Positions 17,901 to 25,376 of a stretch of DNA of 64,000 nt are shown here, one piece after another (within the stretch, counting starts at the first letter, position 1; each line of letters begins with the position of its first letter). The stretch is from the NCBI GenBank assembly GCA_022648325.1, contig JALCMG010000006.1, positions 1-64,000 on the forward strand, read 5' to 3'. The translations under genes and the position numbers were made by a program. A model generated the notes under the pieces. It was not told where the DNA came from and ran no database searches. It worked only from the letters and a program-made list of their open reading frames with translations. This DNA is from Olsenella sp. GTDB taxonomy: Bacteria > Actinomycetota > Coriobacteriia > Coriobacteriales > Atopobiaceae.

Positions 17901-18287
17901 GCTCTTTACCGCACGCTCAGGGGAATCTCAAGGAGTGCCGCCCAGGTTGGACAGACGTCCTTCTCGGCGCACGACTCCCAGCTCGCTACCATGGTCACGG
18001 TGAAGGGCCGCCCGCTCACCGAGGGCACCGTCTCCTGTGGCATGCAGGTCTTCTCTGAGCTGGGGCTTCTCTCGCTCGCTGGCTTTGGTGACGCGCGCCA
18101 AATCACCATGGTGGCAAGCCCAGCGCACGTCGAGCTTGAGGCCTCGGCCCGCTACCTCGAGGGCATTCGCGAGCGTGAGGCGTGCGGCGCGTTTGGCGAA
18201 TGGGTACTCTCATGTACTGAGGAAGAGTTGCTCTCTGCTATAAACAGGCCCATAGCACCCGACTTTGGCGTGCGCGTGGGCGAGTAG
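14958..18287 (+). CDS. recJ: RecJ single-strand exonuclease with embedded RecQ-like helicase
   Basis: A 1109-residue protein combining two activities normally on separate chains. Residues about 1-560 are RecJ: FGDFDVDGMSS (near 88-98), VTVDNGIA, VVTDHHE with DHH at 172-174, RLNAAGRMG, the DHHA1 block GRSVGSVDL then FGGHAGAVGVT, and an OB-like part. Residues about 610-1000 are a superfamily 2 helicase: Walker A ATGRGKSL near 655-662, DEAH at 761-764, TATASPEV, and the motif VI region QMSGRAGRDG. The last 110 residues resemble the RecJ C-terminal domain. RecJ degrades ssDNA 5' to 3' and usually works with RecQ. The GTG start at 14958 has AAGGAGGG six bases upstream. The gene is nearly contiguous with secF and relA. 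Confidence 0.9.
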   Translation: MPGLLDSHRWDVLDADPCAEASLAAALGMPRLVARVLVARGITDVEEARAFLTPLLDRDWADPLVIPGMSEAADRVERAVREGEDIAVFGDFDVDGMSSTCILALGLRELGGRARAYIPHRFGEGYGLTRAALDRVLADGKPDLIVTVDNGIAAQREVDWLREQGIDVVVTDHHEPADLVPQGVPVTDPKLSADGPSRNLAGAGVALKLLAALGQRLDRPDVWRSYTDVAALGTLSDMMQLSPENRALVADGIERLRRTSRPGLVALAACAGQDISEATADSLPFSIIPRLNAAGRMGTTDVAIGLLMTSDPAKAPVLAGQLEDINRQRREIESALTEEALAKVAATWRGGRVIVVGGEGWHEGVKGIVASRIVNRYHVPTILFTIHDGIARGSGRSVGSVDLFRAVEQCSDMLIRFGGHAGAVGVTCEASRLDEFRDRLGAVLDTLPAEEFESRGEVTAVVRLSELTVSSIASLEALQPFGQGNKKPLFAVRGVTMRNRARVGVDGAHLRFVATDGVSSVPAIMFRVPDCSRACATDSVVDLVFEAVDETWQGRTKPKLMVKDILYRDAGEESQTAPNFVDALFAREEGGVPASPVTPANAQASPAQARAAIPRDYDSLTQSLVRTLIGESPLLPAQREALSRLAAGRSTLCVMATGRGKSLVFHVHAARTALARHRASIFVYPLRALVADQTHHLSDELAPLGIGVAVLTGETPFEERSRVYAGLASGLIDIVLTTPEYLAIHVDDLARCGRVGFLVVDEAHHSSPSGSGSRDAYRDLPRIRAALGDPTVLAVTATASPEVARDACELCGIGAQDVVVDTAVRENLFLDDCRDLRDRDAALVSIVAEGEKCIAYVNSRARSVTLARLLRHQVPELAPRVAFYNAGLPRADRVRVEQAFRTGELSCIVSTSAFGEGVNIPDVRSVVLYEMPLGRVEFNQMSGRAGRDGADACVHLLFGRRDLASSQRILDQVAPTRDELAALYRTLRGISRSAAQVGQTSFSAHDSQLATMVTVKGRPLTEGTVSCGMQVFSELGLLSLAGFGDARQITMVASPAHVELEASARYLEGIREREACGAFGEWVLSCTEEELLSAINRPIAPDFGVRVGE

Positions 18288-18298
18288 GAGGAGGGACC

Positions 18299-20779
18299 AT
18301 GGGCGACGACGGCATGATGGCCGAGAAGGCCCGGGGCGCGATGGCTGCGAAGCCTGCGGAGGGGGCCAAGGCTCCGGCTCCCGCCGGTGAGAATCCGGCC
18401 GTTCTGGTAGCGCCCACACCTGCGGCTCCCGTTGCTCCTACTCCCGCTTCGCCCGCGCCCGCCAAGAAGCCCGCTATCCCCGACGCGGCGAACTTCCGCA
18501 TGCTCGAGGAGGCCGCGCGCGCCTACCTCGACGACGAGGAGTGGTCAAAGATCGACCGCGCCTACCACTTTGCGGCCGACTACCACCGCGACCAACGCCG
18601 CCGCTCGGGCGAGCCCTACATCAACCACCCCGTCGAGGTGGCCCTCGTCCTCTGCAAGGGCCTCCACATGGATGAGGACACAATCTGCGCGGCACTTCTC
18701 CACGACACGGTGGAGGACACTCCCGCCACGCTCCCGCAGATCTCCTCGCTCTTTGGCGAGACCGTGGCCGAGCTGGTAGACGGCGTGACAAAGCTCACGT
18801 CCATCAAGGTCACCTCGATGGACGAGAAGCAGGCCCTCAATCTCCGCAAGATGTTCCTTGCCATGTCGAAGGACATCCGCGTGGTCATCATCAAGCTCGC
18901 CGACCGCCTGCACAACATGCGCACCCTGGCGGCACTGCCGCCCGACCGCCGCCTCTTCAAGGCACGCGAGACCATGGACGTCTACGCTCCTCTCGCCGAC
19001 CGTCTGGGCATCTCGTCCATAAAGTGGGAGCTCGAGGATTTGGCCTTCTTCTGGCTCGAGCCCGAGGAGTACCAGCGTGTGGCCCGCATGGTGCAGGACT
19101 CGCGCGCACAGCGCGAGGATGACACCGAGACCGCCATCAAGACCCTGGATGACGAGCTCAAGCGCGTTGGCCTCAAGAGCTACCAGATCACCGGCCGTCC
19201 CAAGCACCTCTGGTCCATCTACCAGAAGATGACCCGCAAGGGCAGGGACTTCTCTGACATCTACGACCTTATCGCCCTGCGCATCATCACGCAGACGGTG
19301 GGGGACTGCTACTCGGCGCTCGGTGCCGTCCACACGCTGTGGCACCCCATGCCCGGCCGCTTCAAGGACTACATCGCCACACCAAAGGCAAACCTCTACC
19401 AGTCGCTCCACACCACGGTGGTTGGCCCTGACGGGAAGCCCATCGAGATCCAGATCCGCACGGTCGAGATGCACGAGGCGTCCGAGTACGGCGTCGCTGC
19501 GCACTGGCTCTACAAGAAGGCAGGCAACTCCCAGGGCAAGATGTCTGCCGAGGACCGTTCGATCGACTCGACCATCAACTGGATTCGCAAGAGCCTCGAC
19601 TGGGCCGTCGAGGACGACATAGACGACCCGCACGAGTTCCTGGACAACCTTCGCGTCGACCTCTTCGAGCACGAGATCTTCGTCTTCACGCCAAAGGGCG
19701 AGGTCATAAGCCTGCGTCGCGACTCCACACCGCTCGACTTTGCCTATGCCGTACATACCGAGGTGGGCAACCACTGCGTGGGCGCCAAGGTCAACGGGTC
19801 GGTGGTTCCTCTCACCTACAAGCTCAACATGGGCGACCGCGTGGAGGTCCTCACCAACAAGAACGCCAAGCCCAGCCGCGACTGGATGAACATCGTGGTC
19901 ACGCCCTCGGCGCGCGCCAAGATCCGCAAGTACTTCTCGGTCGAGACGCGTGCGGACGATGCCGAGCAGGGCAGGAGCGACCTTGCCCATGAGCTGCGCC
20001 GCCGTGGCTACGGCATCTCCACGCAGCGCACCGTGAAGGCCATCGAGCGCGTGTACCCGCAGTTTGACTACCGCTCGGCCGACGACCTCTTTGCCGGCAT
20101 TGGGACGGGGAAGGCCTCGGCGAAGCAAGTTGCCAACCGCATCGAGGAGATCCTCGAGGAGGGCTCGCCCGAGCAGCTCGAGGCCGCGCGCAAGGAGGCC
20201 GAGCGCCAGGCAAAGCGCGAGGAGGCCATCAAGGAGAACAAGCCCCTCATGCAGTCCTACGCCATCACGCAGACTGCAAAGGGCGCCAGGCGCCGCAGCA
20301 ACTGCGGCGTGGTCGTGAAGGGCGACGCGGACCTTCTCGTCCACCTTGCTCACTGCTGCAACCCCGTGGCCGGCGACGACATAGTGGGCTTCATCACGCG
20401 CGGACGCGGCGTCTCGGTGCACCGTGCCAACTGCCCCAACGTGCGCGACCTCATGAACCATCCCGAGCGCATGATTCCCGTCGAGTGGGACACCTCGGGA
20501 GCCACCGAGTTTAGGGTCGAGATCGTGGTCGAGGCAACGGACCGCATGGGGCTTCTCAAGGACATTACCATCGCCATTGGCGATGCGGGTGGAAACATTC
20601 TCTCCGCTGCCACTCAGACGGGCAAGCAGGGCATCGCGCGCCTGCGCTTCATCGTGGCCATCTCCGATGCAAGCCTACTGGACGCGCTTCTCGCCAGCGT
20701 CTCGCGCGTGCCGTCGGTCTACGACGCGCGCCGCATCATGCCCGGCGAGGGCGCCAACCAGATGAAGCAGCGGGTGTAG
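18299..20779 (+). CDS. relA: Bifunctional (p)ppGpp synthetase/hydrolase (RelA/SpoT homologue)
   Basis: An 826-residue Rsh protein that makes and degrades the stringent-response alarmone. An Ala/Pro-rich extension of about 60 residues precedes the HD hydrolase domain, which has HDTVED at 135-140 and ADRLHNMRTL. The synthetase domain shows RFKDYIATPKANLYQSLHT and EIQIRT, so both activities look intact. A TGS domain (FVFTPKGEVISLRRDSTPLDFAYAVH), a helical and zinc-finger-like region (AHCCNPVAGDDIVGFIT) and a C-terminal ACT domain follow. The ATG at 18299 has GGAGGAGGG upstream. It is 11 bases downstream of recJ and two bases upstream of the metallohydrolase gene. Confidence 0.95.
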   Translation: MGDDGMMAEKARGAMAAKPAEGAKAPAPAGENPAVLVAPTPAAPVAPTPASPAPAKKPAIPDAANFRMLEEAARAYLDDEEWSKIDRAYHFAADYHRDQRRRSGEPYINHPVEVALVLCKGLHMDEDTICAALLHDTVEDTPATLPQISSLFGETVAELVDGVTKLTSIKVTSMDEKQALNLRKMFLAMSKDIRVVIIKLADRLHNMRTLAALPPDRRLFKARETMDVYAPLADRLGISSIKWELEDLAFFWLEPEEYQRVARMVQDSRAQREDDTETAIKTLDDELKRVGLKSYQITGRPKHLWSIYQKMTRKGRDFSDIYDLIALRIITQTVGDCYSALGAVHTLWHPMPGRFKDYIATPKANLYQSLHTTVVGPDGKPIEIQIRTVEMHEASEYGVAAHWLYKKAGNSQGKMSAEDRSIDSTINWIRKSLDWAVEDDIDDPHEFLDNLRVDLFEHEIFVFTPKGEVISLRRDSTPLDFAYAVHTEVGNHCVGAKVNGSVVPLTYKLNMGDRVEVLTNKNAKPSRDWMNIVVTPSARAKIRKYFSVETRADDAEQGRSDLAHELRRRGYGISTQRTVKAIERVYPQFDYRSADDLFAGIGTGKASAKQVANRIEEILEEGSPEQLEAARKEAERQAKREEAIKENKPLMQSYAITQTAKGARRRSNCGVVVKGDADLLVHLAHCCNPVAGDDIVGFITRGRGVSVHRANCPNVRDLMNHPERMIPVEWDTSGATEFRVEIVVEATDRMGLLKDITIAIGDAGGNILSAATQTGKQGIARLRFIVAISDASLLDALLASVSRVPSVYDARRIMPGEGANQMKQRV

Positions 20780-20781
20780 CC

Positions 20782-21456
20782 ATGGGGAGCTTCTTCCGCG
20801 ACGCGGGGTCGTTCAAGGCGTCCGAGGCCGGCGACGTGGTTCGCGTCTTTGTCGTGGGTCCCATCCAGACCAACTGCTATGCGTACGTCTCTGCCAGTGA
20901 GGCGCTGGTCGTGGACCCAGGGGCCGCCGGCGCGCGCGTGGCTGCGGCGCTCTCGGGCGAGAGGGTTGTCTGTGTGGCGGCAACACACGGCCACGGTGAC
21001 CACGTGGGTGGCGTGGCCGCGCTTGTCTCGTCAACGGGCGCGCCCTTCGCGCTTGCCGCGGCAGACGCCGCGATGGCCGAGCACGCCGGCGACCCGGCGT
21101 ATTCTGGCCCGGGCATTGCCTACGACGACGTGCCCGCGCCAACGCGGCTGCTTGCCGAGGGCGACGTGCTCAAGGTGGGCACGGCTCGCTTTCGCGTGAT
21201 GGAGACGCCCGGTCACACTCCTGGCGGCGTCTGTCTGGTGGGGGAGGGTACGGCCGAGGGGATTGCCTTCGTGGGCGACACGCTCTTCCCGGGATCCTGC
21301 GGCCGCACTGACCTTGCCGGTGGGGATCCGGAGGCCATGCGTCGCTCGCTTGCGCGCATGGGCCGCGAGATTGCTCCGCAGACGGTCCTTCTCTGCGGGC
21401 ATGGGCCCGCCACCACGATGGCCGAGGAGCTGGCGAGCAACCCCTTCGTGCGCTAG
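20782..21456 (+). CDS. Metallo-beta-lactamase-fold hydrolase (glyoxalase II/YcbL-like)
   Basis: A 224-residue MBL-fold protein. The zinc-binding motif THGHGDH is at residues 68-74. Further ligand histidines lie in ETPGHTPGGVC and CGHGP, and GDTLFPGSCGRTDL carries the bridging aspartate. This pattern matches the glyoxalase II/YcbL subgroup that hydrolyses thioesters or related small molecules; the substrate is not determined. The gene begins two bases after relA and ends at a hairpin terminator, so it closes the secD-to-hydrolase transcription unit. In Firmicutes a similar gene often follows relA. Confidence 0.85.
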   Translation: MGSFFRDAGSFKASEAGDVVRVFVVGPIQTNCYAYVSASEALVVDPGAAGARVAAALSGERVVCVAATHGHGDHVGGVAALVSSTGAPFALAAADAAMAEHAGDPAYSGPGIAYDDVPAPTRLLAEGDVLKVGTARFRVMETPGHTPGGVCLVGEGTAEGIAFVGDTLFPGSCGRTDLAGGDPEAMRRSLARMGREIAPQTVLLCGHGPATTMAEELASNPFVR

Positions 21457-21471
21457 CCCATGCAACTTGGT

Positions 21472-21503
21472 TGCCGGGCAACTCAATGCTGCCCGGCAGT
21501 TCT
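21472..21503 (+). terminator. Terminator after the relA-hydrolase unit
   Basis: TGCCGGGCA (21472-21480) pairs perfectly with TGCCCGGCA (21490-21498) across a nine-base loop and is followed by GTTCTC. The T-tract is weak. Confidence 0.6.
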
Positions 21504-21571
21504 CCCTACGTCTCCGCCAGACGCCAACCGTTGCCGCTGCGTCTGGTATAGTTCTCTCGTGCGCACGGTGC

Positions 21572-21657
21572 GCCCGAGTGGCGGAATGGCAGACGCGGAG
21601 GTCTCAAAAACCTCTGAGGGAAACCTCGTGTGGGTTCGACCCCCACCTCGGGCACCA
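21572..21657 (+). tRNA. tRNA-Leu(CAA)
   Basis: An 86-base type II tRNA. The acceptor arm GCCCGAG pairs with CTCGGGC, followed by A and an encoded CCA. The anticodon stem GAGGT/ACCTC encloses CTCAAAA, giving anticodon CAA, which reads UUG. A long variable arm and a standard TTCGA T-loop are visible. A TATAGT hexamer lies about 20 bases upstream as a probable -10. Confidence 0.95.
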
Positions 21658-21722
21658 GTTTTTCTCAGCTCTTCATGGCAGCGTGTTGTCTCGATGGAGA
21701 TGCTCGTCTCGCAAATTGGACG

Positions 21723-21751
21723 TTGCACGGGCTATGTGGCTGCGTTACTAT
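21723..21751 (+). promoter_or_regulatory. Promoter of the infC-rpmI-rplT operon
   Basis: TTGCAC (21723-21728), a 17-base spacer, then TACTAT (21746-21751) make a strong vegetative promoter. Transcription would start near 21758, giving a leader of about 187 bases before infC. Confidence 0.7.
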
Positions 21752-21866
21752 GTCACCTGCGTGAACATGCTAAGCGGGGCTTTGCGCCCCCACCTGAACG
21801 GCGCCCATGCGGCAGCTGTCTGGTCAGACAAAGGTTTCTCACCACCCAGGCATGGGCGGCACTTGT

Positions 21867-21901
21867 CTCCCGACGGCTGTGTGTCATCGGGAGTTATTTT
21901 T
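21867..21901 (+). terminator. Terminator-like attenuator in the infC leader
   Basis: CTCCCGA (21867-21873) pairs with TCGGGAG (21887-21893), followed by TTATTTTTTG. It lies inside the leader between the promoter and the infC start, so it can only act as an attenuator. In several bacteria the infC-rpmI-rplT leader is controlled by L20 binding through such a structure; that this holds here is inference. Confidence 0.7.
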
Positions 21902-21944
21902 TGTCGCGGCGCCAGGCGCCGCAGAGAGAGGAAGGTGTAGAGAG

Positions 21945-22517
21945 ATAGCCAGGAACGATGGTCCTCGCGTCAACGGGGAAATCACCTCACGCACGTGCCG
22001 CCTCATCGGCGTCGACGGCTCGCAGCTGGGCCTGTTTGGCGTGCGTGACGCCCTGCGCATCGCGCAGGAGCAGGGGTTTGACCTCGTGGAGATCGCACCC
22101 AACGCGAACCCCCCGGTATGCAAGGTGCTCGACTACAGCAAGTACAAGTACGAGCAGGATCGCAAGGCCAAGGCTGCGCGCAAGAACCAGGCGCGTGTCG
22201 AGGTCAAGGAGATGAAGTTCCGTCCCAAGATCGACGTGGGCGACTACGAGACCAAGAAGGCCCACGTGATGCGCTTCCTCAAGAAGGGGGCCAAGGTCAA
22301 GATCACGATCATGTTCCGCGGTCGTGAGATGGCCCACCCCGAACAGGGTCGCATCGTGCTCGACCGACTTGCCGAGGATCTCAAGCCTTGGGCCACCGTC
22401 GAGCAGCAGCCCCTCATGGAGGGACGCAACATGCACATGCTCATCGCCCCCATTAAGGGCGCGTTCGATGTGACGCGCGAGGGCGACGAAGACGCGAGCG
22501 AGAAGAAGGAGAAGTAA
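21945..22517 (+). CDS. infC: Translation initiation factor IF-3, ATA start
   Basis: A 190-residue IF-3 that binds the 30S subunit, monitors initiator tRNA and start-codon pairing, and prevents premature 50S joining. Family blocks are [51 protein letters not shown] and [17 protein letters not shown]. No ATG, GTG or TTG fits the conserved N-terminus; the frame opens at ATA (21945) followed by GCC AGG AAC GAT, with an AGAGAGGAAGG ribosome site about nine bases upstream. Non-canonical starts (AUU, AUC, AUA) are a known property of infC and underlie autoregulation by IF-3. rpmI starts two bases after the stop. Confidence 0.93.
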   Translation: MARNDGPRVNGEITSRTCRLIGVDGSQLGLFGVRDALRIAQEQGFDLVEIAPNANPPVCKVLDYSKYKYEQDRKAKAARKNQARVEVKEMKFRPKIDVGDYETKKAHVMRFLKKGAKVKITIMFRGREMAHPEQGRIVLDRLAEDLKPWATVEQQPLMEGRNMHMLIAPIKGAFDVTREGDEDASEKKEK

Positions 22518-22518
22518 C

Positions 22519-22716
22519 ATGCCCAAGATGAAGACGCACAAGGGTACGGCAAAGCGCTTCCGTCGCACCGGTACCGGCAAGATCATGCGCGCCAAGGCCT
22601 TCAAGAGCCACATCCTGTCCAAGAAGTCCCAGAAGCGCATCCGCAACTTCCGCAAGGAGGCCGAGCTCGCCCCCAGCGACGTCAAGGTTGTCTCCCAGCG
22701 CATGGGTTCCAAGTAG
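22519..22716 (+). CDS. rpmI: Ribosomal protein bL35
   Basis: A 65-residue basic protein of the large ribosomal subunit. The sequence [20 protein letters not shown] and the [12 protein letters not shown] segment are diagnostic of bL35. It starts two bases after infC, with AAGGAGAAG inside the end of infC serving as ribosome site, and lies 46 bases before rplT in the standard infC-rpmI-rplT order. Confidence 0.97.
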   Translation: MPKMKTHKGTAKRFRRTGTGKIMRAKAFKSHILSKKSQKRIRNFRKEAELAPSDVKVVSQRMGSK

Positions 22717-22762
22717 GCGCTTCGCGCGTCCCGATTTTCCCTCAACGAGGAGTTGATTAGAT

Positions 22763-23128
22763 ATGTCTCGAGTCAAGCGCGCAGTCGCCGGCCGCAAGAA
22801 GCGTCAGACCCTGGTCGAGCGTACCAAGGGCTATTACGGAACTTCCTCCCGCACCTTCCGTGGCATGAAGGAGCAGGCTCAGCACTCCGGTCAGTATCAG
22901 TACCGCGATCGTCGCAACAAGAAGCGCGACTTCCGCAGCCTGTGGATCCAGCGCATCAACGCTGCCGCCCGCATGAACGACCTCTCCTATAGCACCTTCA
23001 TGCACGGCCTCAAGCTCGCTGGTGTCGAGCTGGATCGCAAGGTTCTCGCCGAGATCGCTTACAGCGACGAGAAGGCTTTCGCCGACCTCGCCGGCGTTGC
23101 CAAGAAGGCCCTTGCTGACGCCGAGTAG
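22763..23128 (+). CDS. rplT: Ribosomal protein bL20
   Basis: A 121-residue large-subunit protein needed early in 50S assembly. It begins [15 protein letters not shown] and contains [15 protein letters not shown] and [19 protein letters not shown], the family hallmarks. In many bacteria L20 represses its own operon by binding the infC leader, and an attenuator-like hairpin is present upstream here. AACGAGGAG precedes the start. A strong terminator follows. Confidence 0.97.
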   Translation: MSRVKRAVAGRKKRQTLVERTKGYYGTSSRTFRGMKEQAQHSGQYQYRDRRNKKRDFRSLWIQRINAAARMNDLSYSTFMHGLKLAGVELDRKVLAEIAYSDEKAFADLAGVAKKALADAE

Positions 23129-23164
23129 CGTGCGGCAATCTGGGCTGTGGCTTTGCCTTTGTGG

Positions 23165-23196
23165 CGGCATCGGGGTTCTCCCGGTGCCGTTTTTTC
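23165..23196 (+). terminator. Intrinsic terminator of infC-rpmI-rplT
   Basis: CGGCATCGGG (23165-23174) pairs with CCCGGTGCCG (23180-23189), with one G-U pair and a five-base loop, and is followed by six T residues. Confidence 0.9.
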
Positions 23197-23254
23197 GTGC
23201 CGCGGGGTTTTCTTCCCTGGCAACGGAATCCCGTTCCGGGGCATGGCGGGGAAA

Positions 23255-23287
23255 CCGCAACACATTCGTTGCGCGAATGTGTTGCGG
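23255..23287. repeat. Perfect 14-bp inverted repeat after rplT
   Basis: CCGCAACACATTCG (23255-23268) and CGAATGTGTTGCGG (23274-23287) pair perfectly around TTGCG. A third partial copy, TTGTGTTGCGG, lies about 35 bases further on. The segment sits between the rplT terminator and the convergent wecA-like gene and has no T-run. Confidence 0.8.
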
Positions 23288-23367
23288 CCTGCGCGAGTCA
23301 CGAGTTCGGATGCGATTGTGTTGCGGTAGCCATTCCAGCGACCCGTGACCAGCGCCCCGGGAATCTA

Positions 23368-24609
23368 CTAGTGCTTCTCGCCCCTGTCCTTGCCCTCTGT
23401 GCGAATGCCAAGAAGCTCTTCACGCAGCTCCTCGCGCCGCTCTCGGGCCTTCTCCGACTCCTCCTCAAACGCGGGGTCATCTGGACCGACGAGCTCATCA
23501 TCTCCCGTGCGCGGGTCCTTGTGGTGGCGAAGAACTGGCTCAAAGAGGTGGAGATGCCTGACAAAGGCACCAGAGGCAGCCAGCAACACGAGGAAAATGC
23601 AGATGCGCGGAACCGTGGTCACCTGCGTCATGACAAGAGCGCCGGCGCAGAGAAGCGTTGTCCAGGCATACACCACGAGCACCGCCTGCTTTGGGTCAAA
23701 GCCCTCGGCAAGTAAACGGTGGTGGATGTGCCCGCGATCCGCACGGCCAACGCTCACATGCGCGCGGGTGCGCCTGACAATTGCAGAGAACGTGTCAATG
23801 ATTGGGATCCCCGCAATCACCAGGGGCACGATGATTGTCGTGAGGCCAGCAATCCTCGTAACCGAGAGAAGCGAGATGGTGCCAAGCGCAAACCCAAGGG
23901 TCAGCGCTCCTGAGTCTCCCATGAAAATGCTCGCGGGGTGGAAGTTGTAATGAAGGAAGCCCAGCGTCGAGCCGGCGACAGCGCAGGCGAGCGCTGCGGC
24001 GTCCAAGCGTCCCGCCCAGATCGAGAGCACGAACATGGTCACGCTGGCGATGCACGAGATGCCGGCAGCCAGCCCGTCGAGCCCATCGATGAGGTTGATG
24101 ATATTCGCGTACGCAACGAGATAGAGGATGGTAACGGGGTAGGTAAGCCATCCAAGCTCCACGAACTCGCCTGGGTCAAATGGGTTGACAATTACACCAA
24201 TTACCAGGCCTCCCATTGCTGCAACCGTAGCGGCAAGTATCTGCCCGGCGAGTTTTGCCTTGGGCGTGAGCGTGAACTTGTCGTCGAGTAGGCCAGTCAC
24301 AAAGATGATGACAAACGCGAGCACGAGCATCCAGTAGTTCACGGAGAGTCGCGGTGACGGCACGAGAACAACCGGCCAGTCGAAGTAGGTGGTTCCAATG
24401 TACTGGACAACAAAGGCCGCAATGATTCCGGCGAAGATGGCAATTCCGCCCATGCGGGGGATGGGAGTCTTGTTCACGCGGCGCTTGTTTGGGTAGTCGA
24501 CGGCCCCAACTCGTGTTGCAATTTTGCGAGCAAGGGGCGTTACGGCGAGTGCACAGGCAAGAGATGCGGCGAACGGGCATAAAAAGGATAGCCAGTACCT
24601 GGGCACCAT
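23368..24609 (-). CDS. WecA/TagO-type undecaprenyl-phosphate glycosyl-1-phosphate transferase
   Basis: A 413-residue multi-pass membrane enzyme of the MraY/WecA/TagO superfamily, which loads a sugar-1-phosphate (typically GlcNAc-1-P) onto undecaprenyl phosphate to start wall-polymer or O-glycan synthesis. Signatures include VGAVDYPNKRRVNKTPIPRMGG, the Mg-binding DDK segment (GLLDDKFTLTPKAK), NLIDGLDGLAAG, FMGDSGAL and GHIHHRLL, the last distinguishing WecA/TagO types from MraY. About ten helices are visible, then a charged Glu/Arg-rich cytoplasmic tail of about 45 residues. The ATG at 24607-24609 has AAGGGGGAGG upstream; a longer frame adds no conserved sequence. An 8-bp inverted repeat (CACTTTTC 24631-24638 / GAAAAGTG 24659-24666) lies upstream and might be an operator. 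Confidence 0.88.
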   Translation of the reverse strand: MVPRYWLSFLCPFAASLACALAVTPLARKIATRVGAVDYPNKRRVNKTPIPRMGGIAIFAGIIAAFVVQYIGTTYFDWPVVLVPSPRLSVNYWMLVLAFVIIFVTGLLDDKFTLTPKAKLAGQILAATVAAMGGLVIGVIVNPFDPGEFVELGWLTYPVTILYLVAYANIINLIDGLDGLAAGISCIASVTMFVLSIWAGRLDAAALACAVAGSTLGFLHYNFHPASIFMGDSGALTLGFALGTISLLSVTRIAGLTTIIVPLVIAGIPIIDTFSAIVRRTRAHVSVGRADRGHIHHRLLAEGFDPKQAVLVVYAWTTLLCAGALVMTQVTTVPRICIFLVLLAASGAFVRHLHLFEPVLRHHKDPRTGDDELVGPDDPAFEEESEKARERREELREELLGIRTEGKDRGEKH

Positions 24610-24825
24610 TCGACACCTCCCCCTTCTCGTCACTTTTCCTAGCGAGATATGATACACAGAAAAGTGGGAAAACGTGGTGCTGAGCAGCTGCGATAGGGAA
24701 GAGTCACAGACAGATATTGCCATCTAGCTGTGGTTCGTTTAAATGCCTATCGAATGCTGCACACAAAGTGCCCAACACATCCATTCCGTTGTCACCGCTC
24801 GCCATGTTATGTCTGGCATATAGGG

Positions 24826-25015
24826 GTTAGTTCGCGTACATTGGAATTGTCGTCCCCTGCGGTACAAACTGGGTGAACCGACAAGCGTTACGAGGGAGTC
24901 CAACATCTCGTCCCGGAAGGGGATCCTCCGTTGCTGGGGAAGCCGGAATGGGCGATGAGGACACCCACCTTATGAAGGTGGGTTCATAATCGTATCTGCG
25001 GGGGGCGGCTTTTTT
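24826..25015 (+). ncRNA. ssrS: 6S RNA (SsrS)
   Basis: The segment aligns by eye with the bacterial 6S RNA pattern. A GTCCCCTG block (24850s) follows the 5' arm, GGGAAGCC lies in the middle of the 3' half, and GACACCCACCTT-ATG-AAGGTGGGTTC (24959-24985) forms the characteristic 3' hairpin. A closing stem is visible between TTCGCGTAC (24831-24839) and GTATCTGCGGG (24992-25002). 6S RNA binds sigma-70-type RNA polymerase holoenzyme and mimics an open promoter in stationary phase. A T-run at 25010-25015 may end the transcript. The exact ends are approximate. The upstream gap 24610-24825 otherwise holds only wecA promoter sequence. Confidence 0.75.
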
Positions 25016-25025
25016 GGCGTTGAGC

Positions 25026-25083
25026 AGTCGCCGGAGCCACGGTTTTGTCCAAGATCGTCAGCAAAACGGCCCTTTCGGCGACT
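25026..25083. repeat. Nested inverted repeat between 6S RNA and tRNA-Ala
   Basis: The outer arms AGTCGCCG (25026-25033) and CGGCGACT (25076-25083) enclose a second pair, CGGTTTTG and CAAAACGG, with one mismatch. It could fold as a two-tier hairpin in RNA or a cruciform. No T-run follows. Confidence 0.6.
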
Positions 25084-25172
25084 GGGTGTTATGGAGCTGG
25101 CGCCAAAAGCAGTGACGGTCCATCCTCGATTCGCTCTGTGTGGCGCCCTTACGCAATTACCGCAGTTTTGCG

Positions 25173-25201
25173 TTGACACGCGCGCGGCAAATTGCGACAA
25201 T
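25173..25201 (+). promoter_or_regulatory. Promoter of tRNA-Ala
   Basis: A consensus TTGACA (25173-25178), a 17-base spacer and GACAAT (25196-25201) lie 21 bases before the tRNA. Confidence 0.8.
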
Positions 25202-25222
25202 GGCTCCCGCGCATGAGCGCCT

Positions 25223-25298
25223 GGGGATGTAGCTCAGCTGGGAGAGCGCTGCCTTCGCAAGGCAGAGGCCGAGGGTTCGAATCCCTTCATCTCCACCA
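25223..25298 (+). tRNA. tRNA-Ala(CGC)
   Basis: A 76-base tRNA with encoded CCA. The acceptor arm GGGGATG pairs with CATCTCC and contains the G3-U70 pair that identifies alanine tRNAs. The anticodon stem CTGCC/GGCAG encloses TTCGCAA, giving CGC, which reads GCG. The D-loop and TTCGA T-loop are standard. Confidence 0.95.
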
Positions 25299-25309
25299 TG
25301 GAATCTGTG

Positions 25310-25341
25310 GGGCCCGGGCACATAGCTTGGGCCCTTTTCTT
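25310..25341 (+). terminator. Terminator after tRNA-Ala
   Basis: GGGCCC near 25310 pairs with GGGCCC near 25330, extended by GC pairs in the loop, and is followed by TTTTCTT. Confidence 0.75.
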
Positions 25342-25376
25342 ATATCGTCTCCAAGCCCGATGGGAGTACGACAGGG

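Noticed and set aside
24895-24935. SRP 4.5S RNA, suggested by a CCGGAAGG stretch
   Set aside because: The SRP core (GGTCCGGAAGGAAGCAG context) is not complete, whereas flanking blocks fit 6S RNA throughout.
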